A stretch of DNA of 64,000 nucleotides from Rhizopus arrhizus (GCA_024220505.1 JAKZZE010000004.1:682001-746000); one strand, 5' to 3'. Counted from the first letter of the stretch, positions 23,984 through 37,315 are shown. Numbers and translations are program-made. Notes: generated by a model from the sequence alone, not told the origin.

Positions 23984-25675
23984 TTATGGTTTACGGTTGA
24001 CGTTGATTTTAACGGTTTTGACCTATCAAATAGGATTAGTTTTCTTATTTTCTATCTTATGAATCCTTTTACCTGGATATAGTTGTCTAAAGCGTATTCA
24101 CCATTTTCACGACCAATACCACTTTGACGGAAACCACCGAAAGGTGTGTTGTAATCCAATTCGTTATAGCAGTTGACCCCTTTTATAACATGTTAGTAAA
24201 AAGAATAGAGCTACAAAAGATGGACTTACAGATAGTTCCGGCTTGAAGACGATTTGAAACATCAACAGCACGAGCAGTGTTTTGTGTAAATACAGCGGCG
24301 GCAAGACCATATTCAGTATCAAGAGCCATGTGCATAACATCATCAATATCCTTGAACTTGGAGACAGTGACAACAGGACCAAAGATTTCCTCTTTAACGA
24401 TTGTCATGTTTTCATTTACATCTGTAAAGACAGTAGGCTCAACATAATATCCCTCATTTCCCCAGCGTTTACCGCCCATGTAACACGTAGCACCTTCTTT
24501 CTTTCCTATATCAATGTATCCCATAATTCTGTCAAATTGAAGTTGAGAGATTTGAGGGCCTTGGAAGGTATCATCATCGTGGGGGTCACCCAATTTGGTC
24601 TTGCTTGTGTATTCTTTGAATCTCTTTAAGAATTCATCATAAATAGTTTCTTGAACATAGACACGGCTACCAGCACAGCAAGTTTGACCATGGTTAAAGA
24701 AGATACCCTTGTGTGCCCACTTGACAGCTTCGTCTAAATCGGCATCGTCAAAGATAATATTTGGGGATTTACCACCCAATTCGAGTGTCACCTTCTTGAG
24801 ATTGCTTTCAGCAGCTGCCTTCATGACCATACGTCCTACAGCAGTACTTCCGGTAAATGCGATCTTGGCGACCTTCATATGACGGGACAAGGCATCACCA
24901 GCTTTAGCACCATAACCAGTGATGATGTTGATCACACCAGGAGGGAAACCAGCCTCGACAACAAGTTGGGCGACCTTTAAAGCGGAGAGAGGGGTCATTT
25001 CAGAAGTCTTGACAATGATGGTATTACCAGTAGCAAGAGCAGGGCCAAGCTTCCAACCCAACATCATCAAAGGGAAATTCCAGGGAATGATAGCACCACA
25101 GACACCAATGGGTTCATGACGAGTGTAAGAGAGACAACCTTCGGTATCAATCACCTTACCATGGACCTTATCAGCAAATCCAGCAAAGTAACGAAGAGTA
25201 AGAGAGATTTGTTTGGCGTCAAAGTAACGAGAGAAAGTGATACCTTTACCACTATCAAGACTTTCGATTTGAGAGAGTTCTTCATTGTCTCTGTCAATAA
25301 GTTCAGCAAGCTTGTGCATCAAGGCAGCACGTTGAAGAGCGCGCATTTCTCCCCAGGGACCATGGAAAGCCTTTTCGGCAGCTTCGACTGCAGCATCAAC
25401 ATCCTTTGCCTCAGCTATGAAATATGTTGGATTCTGTTTGTTGACGTGTCATTCTTTAGATTTGACTTACCAGCTTGAACAGAAGCAATCACTTTGCCTG
25501 TAGCAGGGTTGACAGTTTCGAGTGTGTCTGAACCTTTGACGAATTCATTGTTGATAAACAACCCAGTTTGAACTATTCAAAGGTTATTATTACATGATTG
25601 AGTCAAGTTTTGATTTTACTTACGCTTGAGCTTGAGTCCCTTTGATGTGATAGTTTCAACAACTAAATTAGACAT
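23984..25675 (-). CDS. NAD(P)+-dependent aldehyde dehydrogenase (ALDH1/2-like)
   Basis: Oxidises aldehydes to carboxylic acids. Five exons: 25624-25675, 25471-25572, 24230-25414, 24073-24179 and 23984-24022, 494 aa, the usual length. Seen: [11 protein letters not shown] near the N-terminus, [40 protein letters not shown] of the Rossmann site, the general base Glu in [10 protein letters not shown], the catalytic Cys in [21 protein letters not shown], and the C-terminal [13 protein letters not shown] split from the core by a 50-nt intron. No clear targeting peptide (starts [11 protein letters not shown]), so it is probably cytosolic. The exon-5 tail [12 protein letters not shown] is family-like. 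Substrate (acetaldehyde, retinal-like or other) cannot be told. Confidence 0.95.
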
Positions 25676-28600
25676 TCTTTATGATTTGATAAACAAAATG
25701 AAAAAGAGTAGAGTAAAAGTTGCAGGAAAATTCATGCTTAAATACTTGTACCAAAATGTGTAACTCTTTCTTATGCTTTTTCACACAGAGTTTAATTAAA
25801 AGACAGAAACGCGCATTAGTTGGGGAAAAAGAAGGGATGGGTTCACATGGTCTGTTTTATTCTATTAAACTCACATAGAATATAAAGAAGGAAGAATCAA
25901 AGAGAATTCATAGGACTTTATTAAAACAGAAACTAAACTTGCCTATTTGTAAATAACAAAATAGTTTACAGTACATTGAAAGGGAGAAAGAGAAGATTCT
26001 CACAAAAGGTATACAAGATTACCAAAAGGATATATTTATATCCAAGCTTTTAGTATAACCTATAAAATACTCACAAAAGCAATTCACTGGAAATAAACCA
26101 GTTTGTTACAAATGTTCTAAAATAAAATACATTACAGGCTAATCTGAAACTTGAATTCACATCTTGTGTAAGCATCATTCTTTATTTTCATTCTTTATTT
26201 ACAAGAAAAAGTGTACCTTGCTTTTAATGAAACATAGACTTATGTGCCCTGAAATGCATTAAACTATTTTTTTTTTTTTTTTACAAAATAGTGTGTTAAA
26301 CAAGTAATATTAAACAGGAAAAGTACCCCGATTGATCGTCTTATTGTGGCTAGGCATGTCTATTCTTTTTTTTTTAAACCTATTTCTCCCGTATTCAAAC
26401 ACACATACACAAATGTTTCCCAGATGAATGATAAATGCAGATTGTCGGGAGTTTAAACATTAAAAAGTGGAGATGAACCTTAATCCTTATTAGATTGGAT
26501 CCCTTTATTTTACCCCAACATAAAAAAAAAAGAGCTTAAATTGATGTTATACATTGTAATGTGGATTAGAATAGCCGCTGAAAAATGTACGTTTACTATT
26601 TTAAATAGATTAATTCTATCGCACCCTAACTTATTCCTTTGCAAAAAAAAAAAAAAAAATGCGTATTAACAATGTTTCAAAAGGATAGGCACGTTTTTGT
26701 ACCATGATGATACAAACATCCTATACTTGTACACATGAAAAGTTGTGATTTATTTCAAGCCATCCATTTCCTTCTAAATAGAAAAAAAAAATCAATTTAA
26801 CCAGTCTTAATAATTGATAAAATATTCCTGAATGTTTTTAAAATAAAGCAAGCATACTTTAGTTCATCTGACCTGGGTAACCAAGAGAATAAGTAGACAC
26901 TACTGATTTCTTTTGTAAACAAATCTAAAACTCCAATTGTATTAAGAGTCAATATCTCAAGCCCTTGTTTGTGCTGCAGTGGAACGCAAATCTTTGGCTA
27001 TAAAATGAGTTTATGCCTGTTGAACATAAGCAGAGTGTATTAAAAGATATCCTTCTGCTTTGTAGTATTTTCATAATCTAATATAGTTTCATCAACAATT
27101 CAAATACCTCAATTAAGAATATAGCAAGATTCTAAACATCTTTAATTAGAGAAACCCCAAAAGAAACCATGTGTTGAATGACAACAAGCCCAAAAAAAGA
27201 AAATTTGTAAACTTCAATAGTCGAGCGTTTTGCGATTTTCAATTGTACAACCACCAAGAAAAAACTGCTTTGTGTCATTCAATAACTTTAATGAATCCAA
27301 CAAAAAGTAAAAGTGACTGTCTCATATACTTTATTAACAAAGCGATATCCAATTTGTAGACAGCCATCATATTTTCTTTTCAAAAACTGATCAATAAAAA
27401 AAGCTTTTGTTCAATGGCGCCTTTTTTTATATCAATTTAGTCAATGTAACCTGTATGCTTTTTTGTGCTTAGAGAAATGGGGATTGAAGATGAATAGAAG
27501 GAATATGAAGACGTTGATGAAAACATGAAAGGATAAATACACATTTTGTTATCTGTGAACCTATACCTTCATGCTATTGGCTTGATCGCTCTTTATTATT
27601 GCTCTAGTGTCATCGCTCGAAAAGATCAAGCTTTTCATATAGTTAAAAAAAATATTGCCTGAATTAGTTAAATGCATAGGAATATATAAAGTGATAGTTT
27701 TATGACATCAAAAAAACATGCTTTTTCTAAACATATTCAAGAATGCTAGTGATTTCTTGAATGAAAGTGGAAATGCTACTACTTTGTTCCCATTCGAATT
27801 TATGCCTTTCTTGTACTTCAATATCATTTCCTAATATATATATATGTATTTATATATTTTAATATGGAGGCCATCAAACTTGAACAAGTTAAGATCTTAG
27901 TTGAACGTTGATTTTCTTCCATTGATGCTCTTTGCCCACATATTTACTATTAAGAAATCATGTAGTATTAACCTAATCTTTTATAAGCCTGCAATTATAT
28001 TACAAATGAAGTCAATTATTACATATAAAGCTGTTTGTTCTCTAATACATATTATCTATAATTTAATTTGAATAAACTATCCTTGATAATCTGTTATTGG
28101 CCATTAAGCCAATATCACAAAGACATATAAGAATAACGATTTTAATAAAGTAGAATATCATACTTGCATTGAACACAGCTATTAATTAAATATGAGTCTT
28201 GTGAATGATAAATGTGTTTAAAGATTTGTTTTCTTGTGTTTGAGCTTTGTTTTTTAAATTATAGTTTTAATCGACTGTTTGTATTTTAATAACATTCCTT
28301 TCAATCAATTCAGTAAGCGTTTGCTATTACTTCTTTTTCTGTTTTTGCCTCTTCTTTGTTAGTTGCTAAATTAGTTTCAATGTACAGTATATATTTTAAA
28401 GTATACATAACTTGTTTTAAAAAATATGAAAAGTCATTTACTCTAGTCATAGTCTCTTATATAAACTATTTGTTGAGATAGTAAAATAGGTTATAAATGC
28501 AGTATAGATGAAGAAGTCACAAAGACCCTGTAGAGGAATCGAGGTGTTTGATTGCAAGTATAGATGATCAACTGTAAGCAGTTGTTGTATAATGGTAATA

Positions 28601-29139
28601 GTAATTAAGAAAAAGGTAAAAACAAAAATAAACAGTTTGAGTACTTTTTGAGACTGATATTTATCTCAGTTTAAGTTAAAGTAAAAATTATTCTAATTGA
28701 AGTCAGGTATTTATATCTTATTGAGTGAGTGGCTTGATATCTTCTATTATAAGCGTTCTTCTAATATTCAGGTACTTTGGTAAGTGTCATCTATAATTAA
28801 TGATTATGAAAGCTTTTCATTTGTTCTTTTGTATGTCTGTCATAGATTATCTTTTATTCTGGGAATTCCTCACTGATTTGAATAAGGTTATTTTACGCGT
28901 TATTTCAATTATATGAAAGATTAGCAATATTCCTGACATTGGATTGGATCTTGTTATTTTAGTTGATACTTCTTCTTATCAAAGAACTCTCATTAATACA
29001 AAATATATTCTAAAAGAACATGTTTAATTGGAATTGATTGTATGATCTTATTTAAATAAACTTATATTTTTATTTTATTTAATTATGATCTTGTATTAAG
29101 ACTTATGTTTATCAATGTCAACTACTGTCAATTACTGTT
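25676..29139. other. Long AT-rich gene-free interval
   Basis: About 3.4 kb upstream of the aldehyde dehydrogenase gene. The first 150 bp should hold its promoter. The rest is very AT-rich with A/T runs (26269-26282, 26643-26660, 27836-27850) and no open frame with domain similarity on either strand. Confidence 0.5.
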
Positions 29140-29502
29140 CTACAACAAATATTATCGTATCTGGTATTTATATCCTTTTTATGAAGATTCAATTAAATTC
29201 TTTTCAAGATACTTTAATTGACTATAGCTGTAGATCTAGTATGAATAAATTTTAGTATGAATATCTGTTCCTGGTTATGCAAGTGGACTGTTTATATCCA
29301 TTTCTTAAGTAAATCTATTTTTCATTTATGTCTCATTGCATCAGGAGCTATACTAAAACAATTTGTATTGAGCTAAAGGATTGGAATTAGTTATGACCGA
29401 ATATTAGAGAAAAGACTGTAATAAATCTTTGTAAAACATTCACTACTCCGATTTCTTATAAATTGAATATGAATCATGTTTAAAGTATGTTGGGATACGA
29501 CA
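29140..29502 (-). repeat. Solo LTR, diverged (chromovirus LTR family A)
   Basis: Read on the minus strand it starts TGTCGTATCCCAACATAC and continues in step with the LTRs at 38646-39040 and 56254-56681, sharing the TATAAATACCAGATAC region near its far end. That end is diverged or truncated around 29140. No coding region of the element is attached, so it is a solo LTR left by recombination or a fragment. Confidence 0.65.
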
Positions 29503-30167
29503 CATTGTGACATGTATATTGATAATTGTTTGTATTCTAAATTGATTCTCAATTCTCTTTTTATGATTGCAGCCTCCTTCTCTACACTAATACCTGCGAT
29601 TTATCCCAAATCTTCTTTTCAATCCATTTTCTTTTTCCTGTAATCAAGTACCAATACGATATCTACAATACTTATTATATCCCACCATACATGTTTCTGT
29701 ATCCACATCATTTACTCGTTAGATCAATAATCTAAATAAATATTATCCATTCTGTTACTATAATCGAACCGTTTGTACCTTTTTGCATTTAAAGTGTAAT
29801 GCTTTCTAAGAGTGATCAGATTGAAAAAAGAAAAAGAAAAAAAAGGAAGGTAGCCATGTAATCGTTTATATGATATTTTGCGCAGTAAAAAGAATCAGTC
29901 AATAACTTTGATGGTTATGTCGTATTGCTGAAAAGATCCATAGCTTTGCATATCGATTATCAACTACGTTGGTCGAATAATATTTGATTTATGATAAGCA
30001 TCAAATTGTATTCTTTTCAGTTATATAAACGCTTTTATATACTAAAGAGTTGAAAGTGGATAAGTTTTTGTAATAAAGAAAGAGCATACTTACAGATAGC
30101 TAAAATTATAAAACATATGTTAAAATGTAACAGAAGCTGATAAATAATTATTATCTACCTAATCCAT
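29503..30167. other. Gene-free AT-rich spacer
   Basis: No gene or recognisable repeat seen apart from simple A/T-rich sequence. Confidence 0.4.
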
Positions 30168-30799
30168 TATTATTCATTTATAGTAATAATCAATAGTAAA
30201 GATCATTACTATCTATTATTCATGTTTACTGTATAGAATGAATCTAACATTGATTGTCTTATTCATAAAGAAGAAGAATATATCACTTAGCAGAAATTTA
30301 AATCTTTATTTTTTATGCAATATCTGTTATTACCAGATACTGTTCTATAACATACTGTACCTGAAAGAAAAGTAAGACAAGTCATTTGAGGTTGGGGTTG
30401 AACAAAGATATATAAAAAGTCAAAGTCAAGCAAAAGCAGATAATAGATACATTGGTTGAAGCCTTTAATTACTGTTTAAAATTTTCATTTCCTTCTCCAT
30501 GCAGCCTACTGCATAATTTGTGTGAACTGTTCAATCTGGTAAAGGAGCAACCAAAGATACAACAAAATAAAGCGTGTTAAGTATAAAAATACAAAGGAGA
30601 ATGAACGAAACCGAACAATAGTTCTAAAGTCGAATGTTTTTATTATAGAAGGATTTCAAGACTATTTATATTAGTTTGAGCAGGACGTGAGATTAGATGA
30701 TAAAAGATAGTTACGATCGATGATTTAGGCATGGATAAGGATAGTTTATAAAATGTTAGCTACAAATCACTTAGATATAAACTGAAACATATTATTCAA

Positions 30800-30892
30800 G
30801 GTGGCTACTGATCAGGGTGGCTACTAATCAGGGTGGCTACTAATCAGGGTGGCTACTAATCGGGGTGGCTACTAATCGGGGTGGCTACTAAT
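30800..30892. repeat. Minisatellite, 16-bp unit, 5.8 copies
   Basis: Six tandem units of GGTGGCTACTAATCAG or one-base variants (GATCAG, AATCGG), starting exactly at 30800. It is GC-richer than the flanks and lies in the segment that is absent from the other copy of the duplication. Confidence 0.95.
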
Positions 30893-31104
30893 TATCAGGA
30901 TCTATTCTTATTCCCCCAAACTCATTTGTTAAAAAAAATATAGTCCAGACCCGATATGATTTGATATGTAAGAATAATCTCATAGTAATAAACTGTCTAG
31001 ATATAAACTGAAACATAGTATTTAGGGTAGTTACTAATTATAAGAACATATTCTTATTAAAACTTACTTGTAAAGATAGAGATCAGGACAATAAAAACTG
31101 TATC

Positions 31105-31697
31105 TTATTGACGTGTCAAAACATGGCACAAAGGCGCAACCAAAGGCGCAACCAACGGCGCAATCGTAGGCGCAATCGTAGGCGCGGTCGAAGGGGCAGC
31201 CGGCAAAGCGGACAAAGGAGCCATAGACGAAGAGGCCATGGGAAAGGAGGTCGGAGGAGCAACGGAGGTCAGAGGAGCAACGGAGGTCGGATGAACAACG
31301 GAGGAAGAGGTCAAAGAGGGGCAAGCAAGGTGATAAAGTACAGCCCTTTGGGCATATTTGACGACTGAGCCGTCAACGTGATGTGACGGCAGTACAGTGC
31401 AATCCACGCTGGTCAATGGGAGGCGTTTACCAGCGTGGTTGTTGTAAAAGACTGATGCACTTTTGATTGTGTTGAAGTGGAGGTGCGCGACACTAGGAAA
31501 AATAAATAATGAAGTTAGTAAATTTTAAAAAAACAGAAGGATGCATACTTAGAATGTTGAAGCTTGCACACCTCCAGCAGCTGGTCCAAATTTAAAGGCA
31601 TCAGCCTTTGCTTGATTGTGTCAGTCGTCATGCCACAAAGGGCATCACCTTGCAGGCGAACTTGTTTATGAGGTTCGTTGCAAGAACTGCAACCCAT
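31105..31697 (-). CDS. Small CxxC protein with Ala-Pro-rich repeat tail, copy A (shortened)
   Basis: Two exons, 31549-31697 and 31105-31492, joined across a 56-nt intron, 178 aa. Family not recognised. Exon 1 encodes MGCSSCNEPHKQVRLQGDAL, then CGMTTDTIKQRLMPL; the CxxC near the N-terminus and a following Cys could bind metal. Exon 2 gives VAHLHFNTIKSASVFYNNHA and a region ending in APL/APT repeats encoded by a tandem 12-mer (about 31128-31200). The paralogue at 54616-55306 is 210 aa and has a further Lys-rich helical tail (VACTKRAIECIDEEIKNL); here the frame ends early where the two copies stop matching. The identical splice sites in both copies support it as a real gene. Confidence 0.6.
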
Positions 31698-32199
31698 AAA
31701 AAAAAAGCGATGAAAAAACAATAGATTTCAAAAACGGCAGATATTTAATTAACCTTTAGTCCAATAAACAAAAAAAAATTAACCTTTAGCAGTCATTTTC
31801 CCGTTTATACTCCTTAAAAATATATAAAATCAGGAAATATACAAATATCATAAGGGACCTTTACAACTTTTGGTGACTCTAAGTTTTTCTAGAGCTATAA
31901 CTGTTTGACTATAAGGTTCACTGTATAGCTTAGATAGGATATATTCCTTTTCTTCAAACTATGGAGATAAAAAGTATTATTCTTACTTTCATATCAGTTT
32001 CATAATGTTTTCACTGTGAGTGGATCGGATATAATCACAAGACAATAATATTTGCCCTTACGCCTTCTAAATTTATTGTTTGTATCACTTTGTATTTTTG
32101 CTAAGCGAACCTCAACCAAAATTATGCGTCACTTATCACGCTTACCAAAAATGAAAGAATGAATAAACATACCTTAATCCCAATTCCTCTTTCGATCTT

Positions 32200-32820
32200 T
32201 TACGCTACCTGAAGACGCTCTCCTGACAAGACTTATGCCGCACATACAACATGATAGACATCAACAATGGTACAAACTGTCAAAATTCTTGCTTTGGAAA
32301 AGTATACCTCTTCCAGTGGAAGAACTCAGTATCAAGACTTTTAAGGCCATCAAGAAACAGTTTCTGCAACAAGGTCTAGATTACCAAAAGCAACATAAAA
32401 ATTCAAAACTGCTTTCTTGCTGTCGACCAACAGTCTCACTTGATCCAATCCTTTGGTTGCCGATGCATAAGATAGCACGTTGGATGGCTTCCTGGAGGCA
32501 AACCCTCTATCCAAATCAGATGCTGACAAAAACGTACGCAATTTAATGTCTCAACATGTACAACTGGCTACAAATGCCTAGAACTATCAAAGATCCTTTG
32601 TCGTTTCTTTTAAATCTCCTACCAACAAAACTTCCTCGTGCAAGCCGTACAGTTACCCTTGAATCCTTCGTTAGCCAATCATATGTTCAATACTATTTGA
32701 ACTGGATCATCTTTACAACCATATAGACGCTTGTACCAGACCTCCACATGGTCAGCCCCTTCTAAATTGGCTCTTGAAGCATTAAAGATGTTATTATTTT
32801 TCTTAATATTATTCTATTGA

Positions 32821-32856
<36 letters not shown>

Positions 32857-32860
32857 TTTG
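32200..32860 (+). mobile_element. LINE 3' fragment
   Basis: Plus-strand frames resemble the C-terminal end of Mucorales LINE ORF2: LDPILWLPM..., a WRxGWLPGGKP-like stretch and, in another frame, LSFLLNLLPTKLPRASR. The frame shifts at least twice. The same fragment recurs at 55820-56250 in copy B. A T-run at 32822-32853 follows. Confidence 0.5.
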
Positions 32861-33059
32861 ATCCTGAAAGACTTTTTAGCCTCACATTACTTTACTTCAT
32901 ATTGAACTAGTCCGGAGGAACAGATATGATAAACACCCCACGTTCAAATGGACTTTATAAATAACATGTAAACTTAAAAAAAAAAATTGTATTTTTGCGA
33001 TTCTTTTGTAAATGAAATTTTTATTCAAGTGCCATGAGGCGGACACTTATGAATGATAA

Positions 33060-33900
33060 GAAATATTAATAAACAGGAGGACTATGGACTAAGTTCTTGG
33101 TGAATTTTCCTTGGAAATCCGACGAATGGTGCGTGTAGTGCGTGCAACTACTTTGTCCGGCCAAAATGGATGAGAGTCAAAAGCATGACGTCAGTGTAGT
33201 TGCATTGAAGTATTGATGGGATTTTTGATACTGTCAAAAGTTGAAAACTGAAGAGACTAAAAAGCTTGTAGCCATTTGTTTACCCAAATTGGTTTTTATG
33301 CGGGCAGTCCCAAAGGAAGTGTTGGTCAGTGTCAAATCCGCCACAAAGAATACAAGACAGATCGGGAAAGCGTTGAAGAATGACCAAATTCAAGGGGCTC
33401 TTTAGTGGGTAGTTTGTTGTGATAGAAATACCAGAGAATGGTAAGTGCCTTCTGGGGGAAATGTAGAATTCCAAAATCTCCGCCAAGATGAGCGAGGGAA
33501 TCGAGGATACGACTGTGGAAGTGATTCTAAAGGAGTTAACTGAAGAAGGCCGGATGTCTTTGTATTGAGCTTTATAAGTAAGGTTCCATCGATCAAGGCG
33601 GCAAGCAGAGTTTACTGAAAATTTGAGAGTGGGCGAGTGTACACATTCTGGAAATCAGGAACATCTGGGGTGGATGAAGGTGAGGATTGAGGAACAATGA
33701 TTTAAAACATCCGAGGGACGATATATCCGGGGAGCGACGTTCTTGAAATGTCAAAGGCAACACCGGTGACGACACTATGCAATAGCATCTGAGACAAAAC
33801 TGAATGAGATGCAAGGCAAATATGTCATCTTGGACAGAAGAATTAGCCGGGTTGATAAGAGGAAGAAGCCATCTTAATTGAAGAGCGGTGTGTTATGTGC
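33060..33900 (-). mobile_element. LINE 3' fragment, minus strand
   Basis: Minus-strand frames encode the zinc-finger-like LINE C-terminus: SWRRFWNSTFPPEGTYHSL, then CILCGGFDTDQHFLWDCPHK (CxxC...H...C). Upstream frame pieces read SNFQ and LCLPPLIDGTLLIKLNT. At least two frame changes are needed, so it is a relic. Confidence 0.6.
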
Positions 33901-33907
33901 AGGGATC

Positions 33908-34216
33908 TAAAACAGCTAAATCTCTTTGATGGAAAATAGAAAAATGAAACTTGATAATCGATGAGTCTCTTGAACCTTTTTATTGAGTGAAGATAGAAGA
34001 AAGAAAGAAAAAGAGAGAGAGAGAGAGAGTCTATTGAAAACAAATATGTCCTATTTTATAAAATCGATAATTGAGGAGCCAAACTTGCCCAATCCAAATT
34101 ACTAAATTTGTTTATATGTAGTGATGGCTATATAACATATAGCTTGTAAATAAATATTCTTTAAATTATACAATATGGAGATCTTGAGCAATCTTTTTTT
34201 TTTTTTTTTTTTTTTT
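33908..34216. repeat. Repeat R2, copy 1, ending in a T-run
   Basis: Nearly identical to 56718-57063, from TAAATCTCTTTGATGGAAAA through a GA microsatellite (about 34013-34028) to GAGATCTTGAGCAATC followed by T(22+). Direct orientation. The T-run length differs greatly between copies (about 23 versus 61). Confidence 0.85.
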
Positions 34217-34970
34217 CACTTACGACAGTTTCTTCCAAAGGGTTCGACCTCTTTTACAACTTGACTCACCACCATACTCCCTTGATTATTCGCCAGACTA
34301 GTTTGAGATTTGCAATATAGAATAATCCAACTTAACAACATGGTCTGGTATTTGGTTTTGAATTCATCTCCAGACCCAGGCAGCATTGATGATTCCCGGT
34401 TTGTTACTTGCCTGACTATATTTGTTGATTGGCTTTCCTTTTGCCTTCTAATCTATCACCAAACACTACAAGGAATTCTGCTTCCCTATTCGCCTTTTAC
34501 CTTACCTCCTGCCAAGTGGACACAGCTTTGGTCCCTGAAGACTTTGACTGAAGCTCGAACGCTTTGCTTCCGTTTTATATACCAAAAGGTACGCTGTCAA
34601 GAATCCGTCTCACAATCCAACCCTGATATTTCTGCTGCCTGCACACTTTGCTACGCTCTAATGGAAAATATCAACCATCTCATGGTTGAATGCCTTTTTA
34701 AATGGTCAATTTGGAAGAACGTTTTCTCTAGATTTGCATCCTGCCTTCGGTTTTGATACTAAGGATGTCAACACTATTTCGCAGAACCTGATCCGTTTCG
34801 ACTTTGTGGATAATGATCGTTTACTACACTCAACACTAACACTGACTCTTATAAAATCCGCTTATTTTGGTCTAGTTGTATCTAGGTTTTTCTTATATTT
34901 TATAAAAAATAAAATACAAGCTCAAAAAAAAACGTTTAAAAGAACAGAAAACGTAAGAATAAATATGTAG
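34217..34970 (+). mobile_element. LINE 3' fragment, plus strand
   Basis: Frame 34310-34756 ends with the LINE C-terminal motif ACTLCYALMENINHLMVECL (CxxC...H...C) after a WTQLWSLKTLTEARTLCFRF segment; the next frame (34686-34970) continues it after a one-base shift. The upstream catalytic parts are missing. Confidence 0.55.
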
Positions 34971-34989
34971 CTTGGTATAAAACAATTGT

Positions 34990-37315
34990 TCACACTTTAA
35001 TAAAAATGCAGTTAAAACCAATCAAACCAAAAAATAAAAACTGTAAATTAATTCACGGGGAAGTACTAATTAATAAAGAAGCCATGGTTCTTTCCAATAA
35101 AAAAACTTTGATACCTCGTGGCGCACCTAGTGTACCCAACAATTTGAATGTTAACCCACAATCAACCAACCATGAGCTTCACTCATCGCCAACTTTGAGT
35201 TTTATTGCAGCCGCTAAAGGCCAACTTGGGCCCCACTGCTCCTCGAAAGTTTATTAGTTCGTCTTCTGTCACTCTAAATCTCAACTGTCGATCCTCCGCA
35301 TCAGCAACTTCTGCCCCAACTTACATTTCCATTATCAATGGCCCTCTTGTACCTTCCACTCCATTGACGTACATCACTGGTTCATCAGATTGCTCAGTTA
35401 CATATACTGTCCCCCCATCCTATCGTCACCTGGACCTAGATTTCTTGTCAGCCCTGCATGGTGAATTTCCATTTGGTATTGGATTTGCCGTCCAACATAA
35501 AGAGGATAGTAATTCTCTGTCTGTCGAGATTGGCCTAGCCTCCGATAGCTACTGTCAACAAGCCATTAATAAGCCAATCGTACTTAATGATATCAGCTTC
35601 CCTGCAACCAGAATTTTTTTTTTTCCTCTTTGACTCGCTTTAATTTCAGTGGTATTACTATGGAATCACCAGTGGAGACAAAGACTAACCCACACTGTAC
35701 GTCAATCAACTAACGAATAAAATTGCACTGTCTTGTCAAATCCACTCACAAAGAAATCTGTCAATACACGGTCGTGTTACTGTTCTTAACTGTCTCATTT
35801 TCTCAAGATTATGGCATATTCTTCGGATATTGCCTCTCACCAAAAAACAAGTAACTACATTCCAAGGTCTAGTTTCTAGGTTTCTAAATGCCAATTCTTT
35901 CCTTAGGATCAGCTTCGCGACTCTCTCACTTCCTCGGTCTCAAGGTGGTCTTGGTGCTCTTGATCTAGCGGTCCAAATTCAAGAGCTCCAGTGGCGATGG
36001 CTGCTTCCCATGGCCCTCTCTTGTTCTCCTTCAATTCCTATAGATTCTCTCTTTCCAAGTGTACTTTACTCTAGTGTCACCTACGGTCTATACTTGCTTA
36101 AAAGCACAACTCCTCAGCCTTACCTAAACCATCAAATTACCAGTGCCTCTTCACTACTATTCCCAACCTTCAGATCCAAACACTTCATTGTTTCTCAATC
36201 CTCTTTACTGCCTTTGGTTCCCTCATTTGTCGTGCTTTTGATGATGATGCCATCTTGTCTCCTACTACCATTCTCACTCTTCCTCTTACTTAGTTGATAC
36301 AAGCTACTCCTCTGTTGCTTTCACACCCTCCTTTGATCAACTGTACATCTCCACTCCCTCAAGTCTGCTACCTCAAGACCTATCGCCAAATGCTGGGATC
36401 ACATATAATGATATTCGACTCTTCAACACTCCATCTCCGATATCGCACCTTCACCCGCACTGAAATTCGACATTTCACCCGCACCACCAAACAAGTGATC
36501 AACCTCCTCACCTCCAACATTATCCAACTTCGAACATTTGCTGCAACACATTTTGACAACCCCACCACTATCAACAACTTTGTTGACCACACAACGCTCA
36601 TTCTATCCATCTTCAACGTCGATTCAGTTCCCAATATCCCCGACCAACTACTTTCTCCTTCACGAAAAAATTCAAAACACTGTTGTCCAGCAAAAAACAC
36701 AATCGCCTCTTGTGCCCATGCTCAGTATCTCAACCTCTACCCACTACTCATGCTTCCTCCTTTCTACTCAGTTCGTCTAAATGGTCCTCCTTCTGGCGAC
36801 TGGACATTCCACTTCGGTCCCGAACTATATGGTTCAAGATTATCCACAACTCAATCCCACACACCAGTTTCCTGCACCTATGCAACATACAACGATTCCC
36901 GTCTCCTCTCTGTCCCCTTTGTTTGCAGGAACCTGACTTACTTATTCACTTTTTCTATACCTGCAACAAAATACAACCAGTTTGGATTAAAATTTCATCT
37001 TTGTTTATTGATAATGCTTGGCAATATACAATCCACCATTTCCTCTCTGATATCTCTGCTGCTGTTACCACCTTGTCACCTTTCCCTCTTCGCGACCCTC
37101 ACATCTCCCTAGTGCCTTCTCTGTCATCAAGCCAAATTGTTGCCTGTGTCCTACAAACTATCTGGTCTGCTCGTTGGCAGTTCATCTTTCACTCTACTCC
37201 ATTTCTCAGTGACAATGTCTTCTTACAAGCTCAGAAGCTCATCCACCTTCTTGATGCCGAAATCCGCCTTGATGATGACATTTGACAACAACAACATTAG
37301 CAAAAAAAAAAAAAA
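34990..37315 (+). mobile_element. LINE retrotransposon with large internal deletion
   Basis: Reading plus-strand frames: an ORF1-like start (35006-35257 and 35205-35633), then directly the RT thumb/connection region (35830-36297: RFLNANSFLRISFATLSLPRSQGGLGALD), and frames to 37285 containing WSSFWRLDIPLRSRTIWFKI, CPLCLQEPDLLIHFFYTC and a tail WSARWQFIFHSTPFLSDNV. Endonuclease and RT catalytic core are absent. An A-run at about 37302-37316 after the last stop looks like the 3' tail. Frames change several times, so it is dead. Confidence 0.7.

Larger units (their letters stand above)
30168..32655. repeat. Segmental duplication, copy A
   Basis: Direct repeat of 54311-56250. The match runs from CCATTATTATTCATTTATAG (30168) to GAAGCCTTTAATTA (about 30470), is interrupted in this copy by about 630 bp including a minisatellite, and resumes through the small gene (31105-31697), its upstream DNA and a LINE 3' fragment to about 32620. 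In the promoter-side part (31740-32340) differences are only occasional single bases. Confidence 0.85.

Noticed and set aside
31064..31368. Arg/Asn/Gly-rich plus-strand and Cys-rich minus-strand frames over the 12-mer repeat
   Set aside because: Tandem 12-bp repeats stay open in every frame; only the frame with matching splice sites in both duplicated copies was kept.
34238..34262. GGGTTCGACC-like string considered as a tRNA T-arm
   Set aside because: No acceptor stem, D-arm or anticodon arm can be drawn around it.
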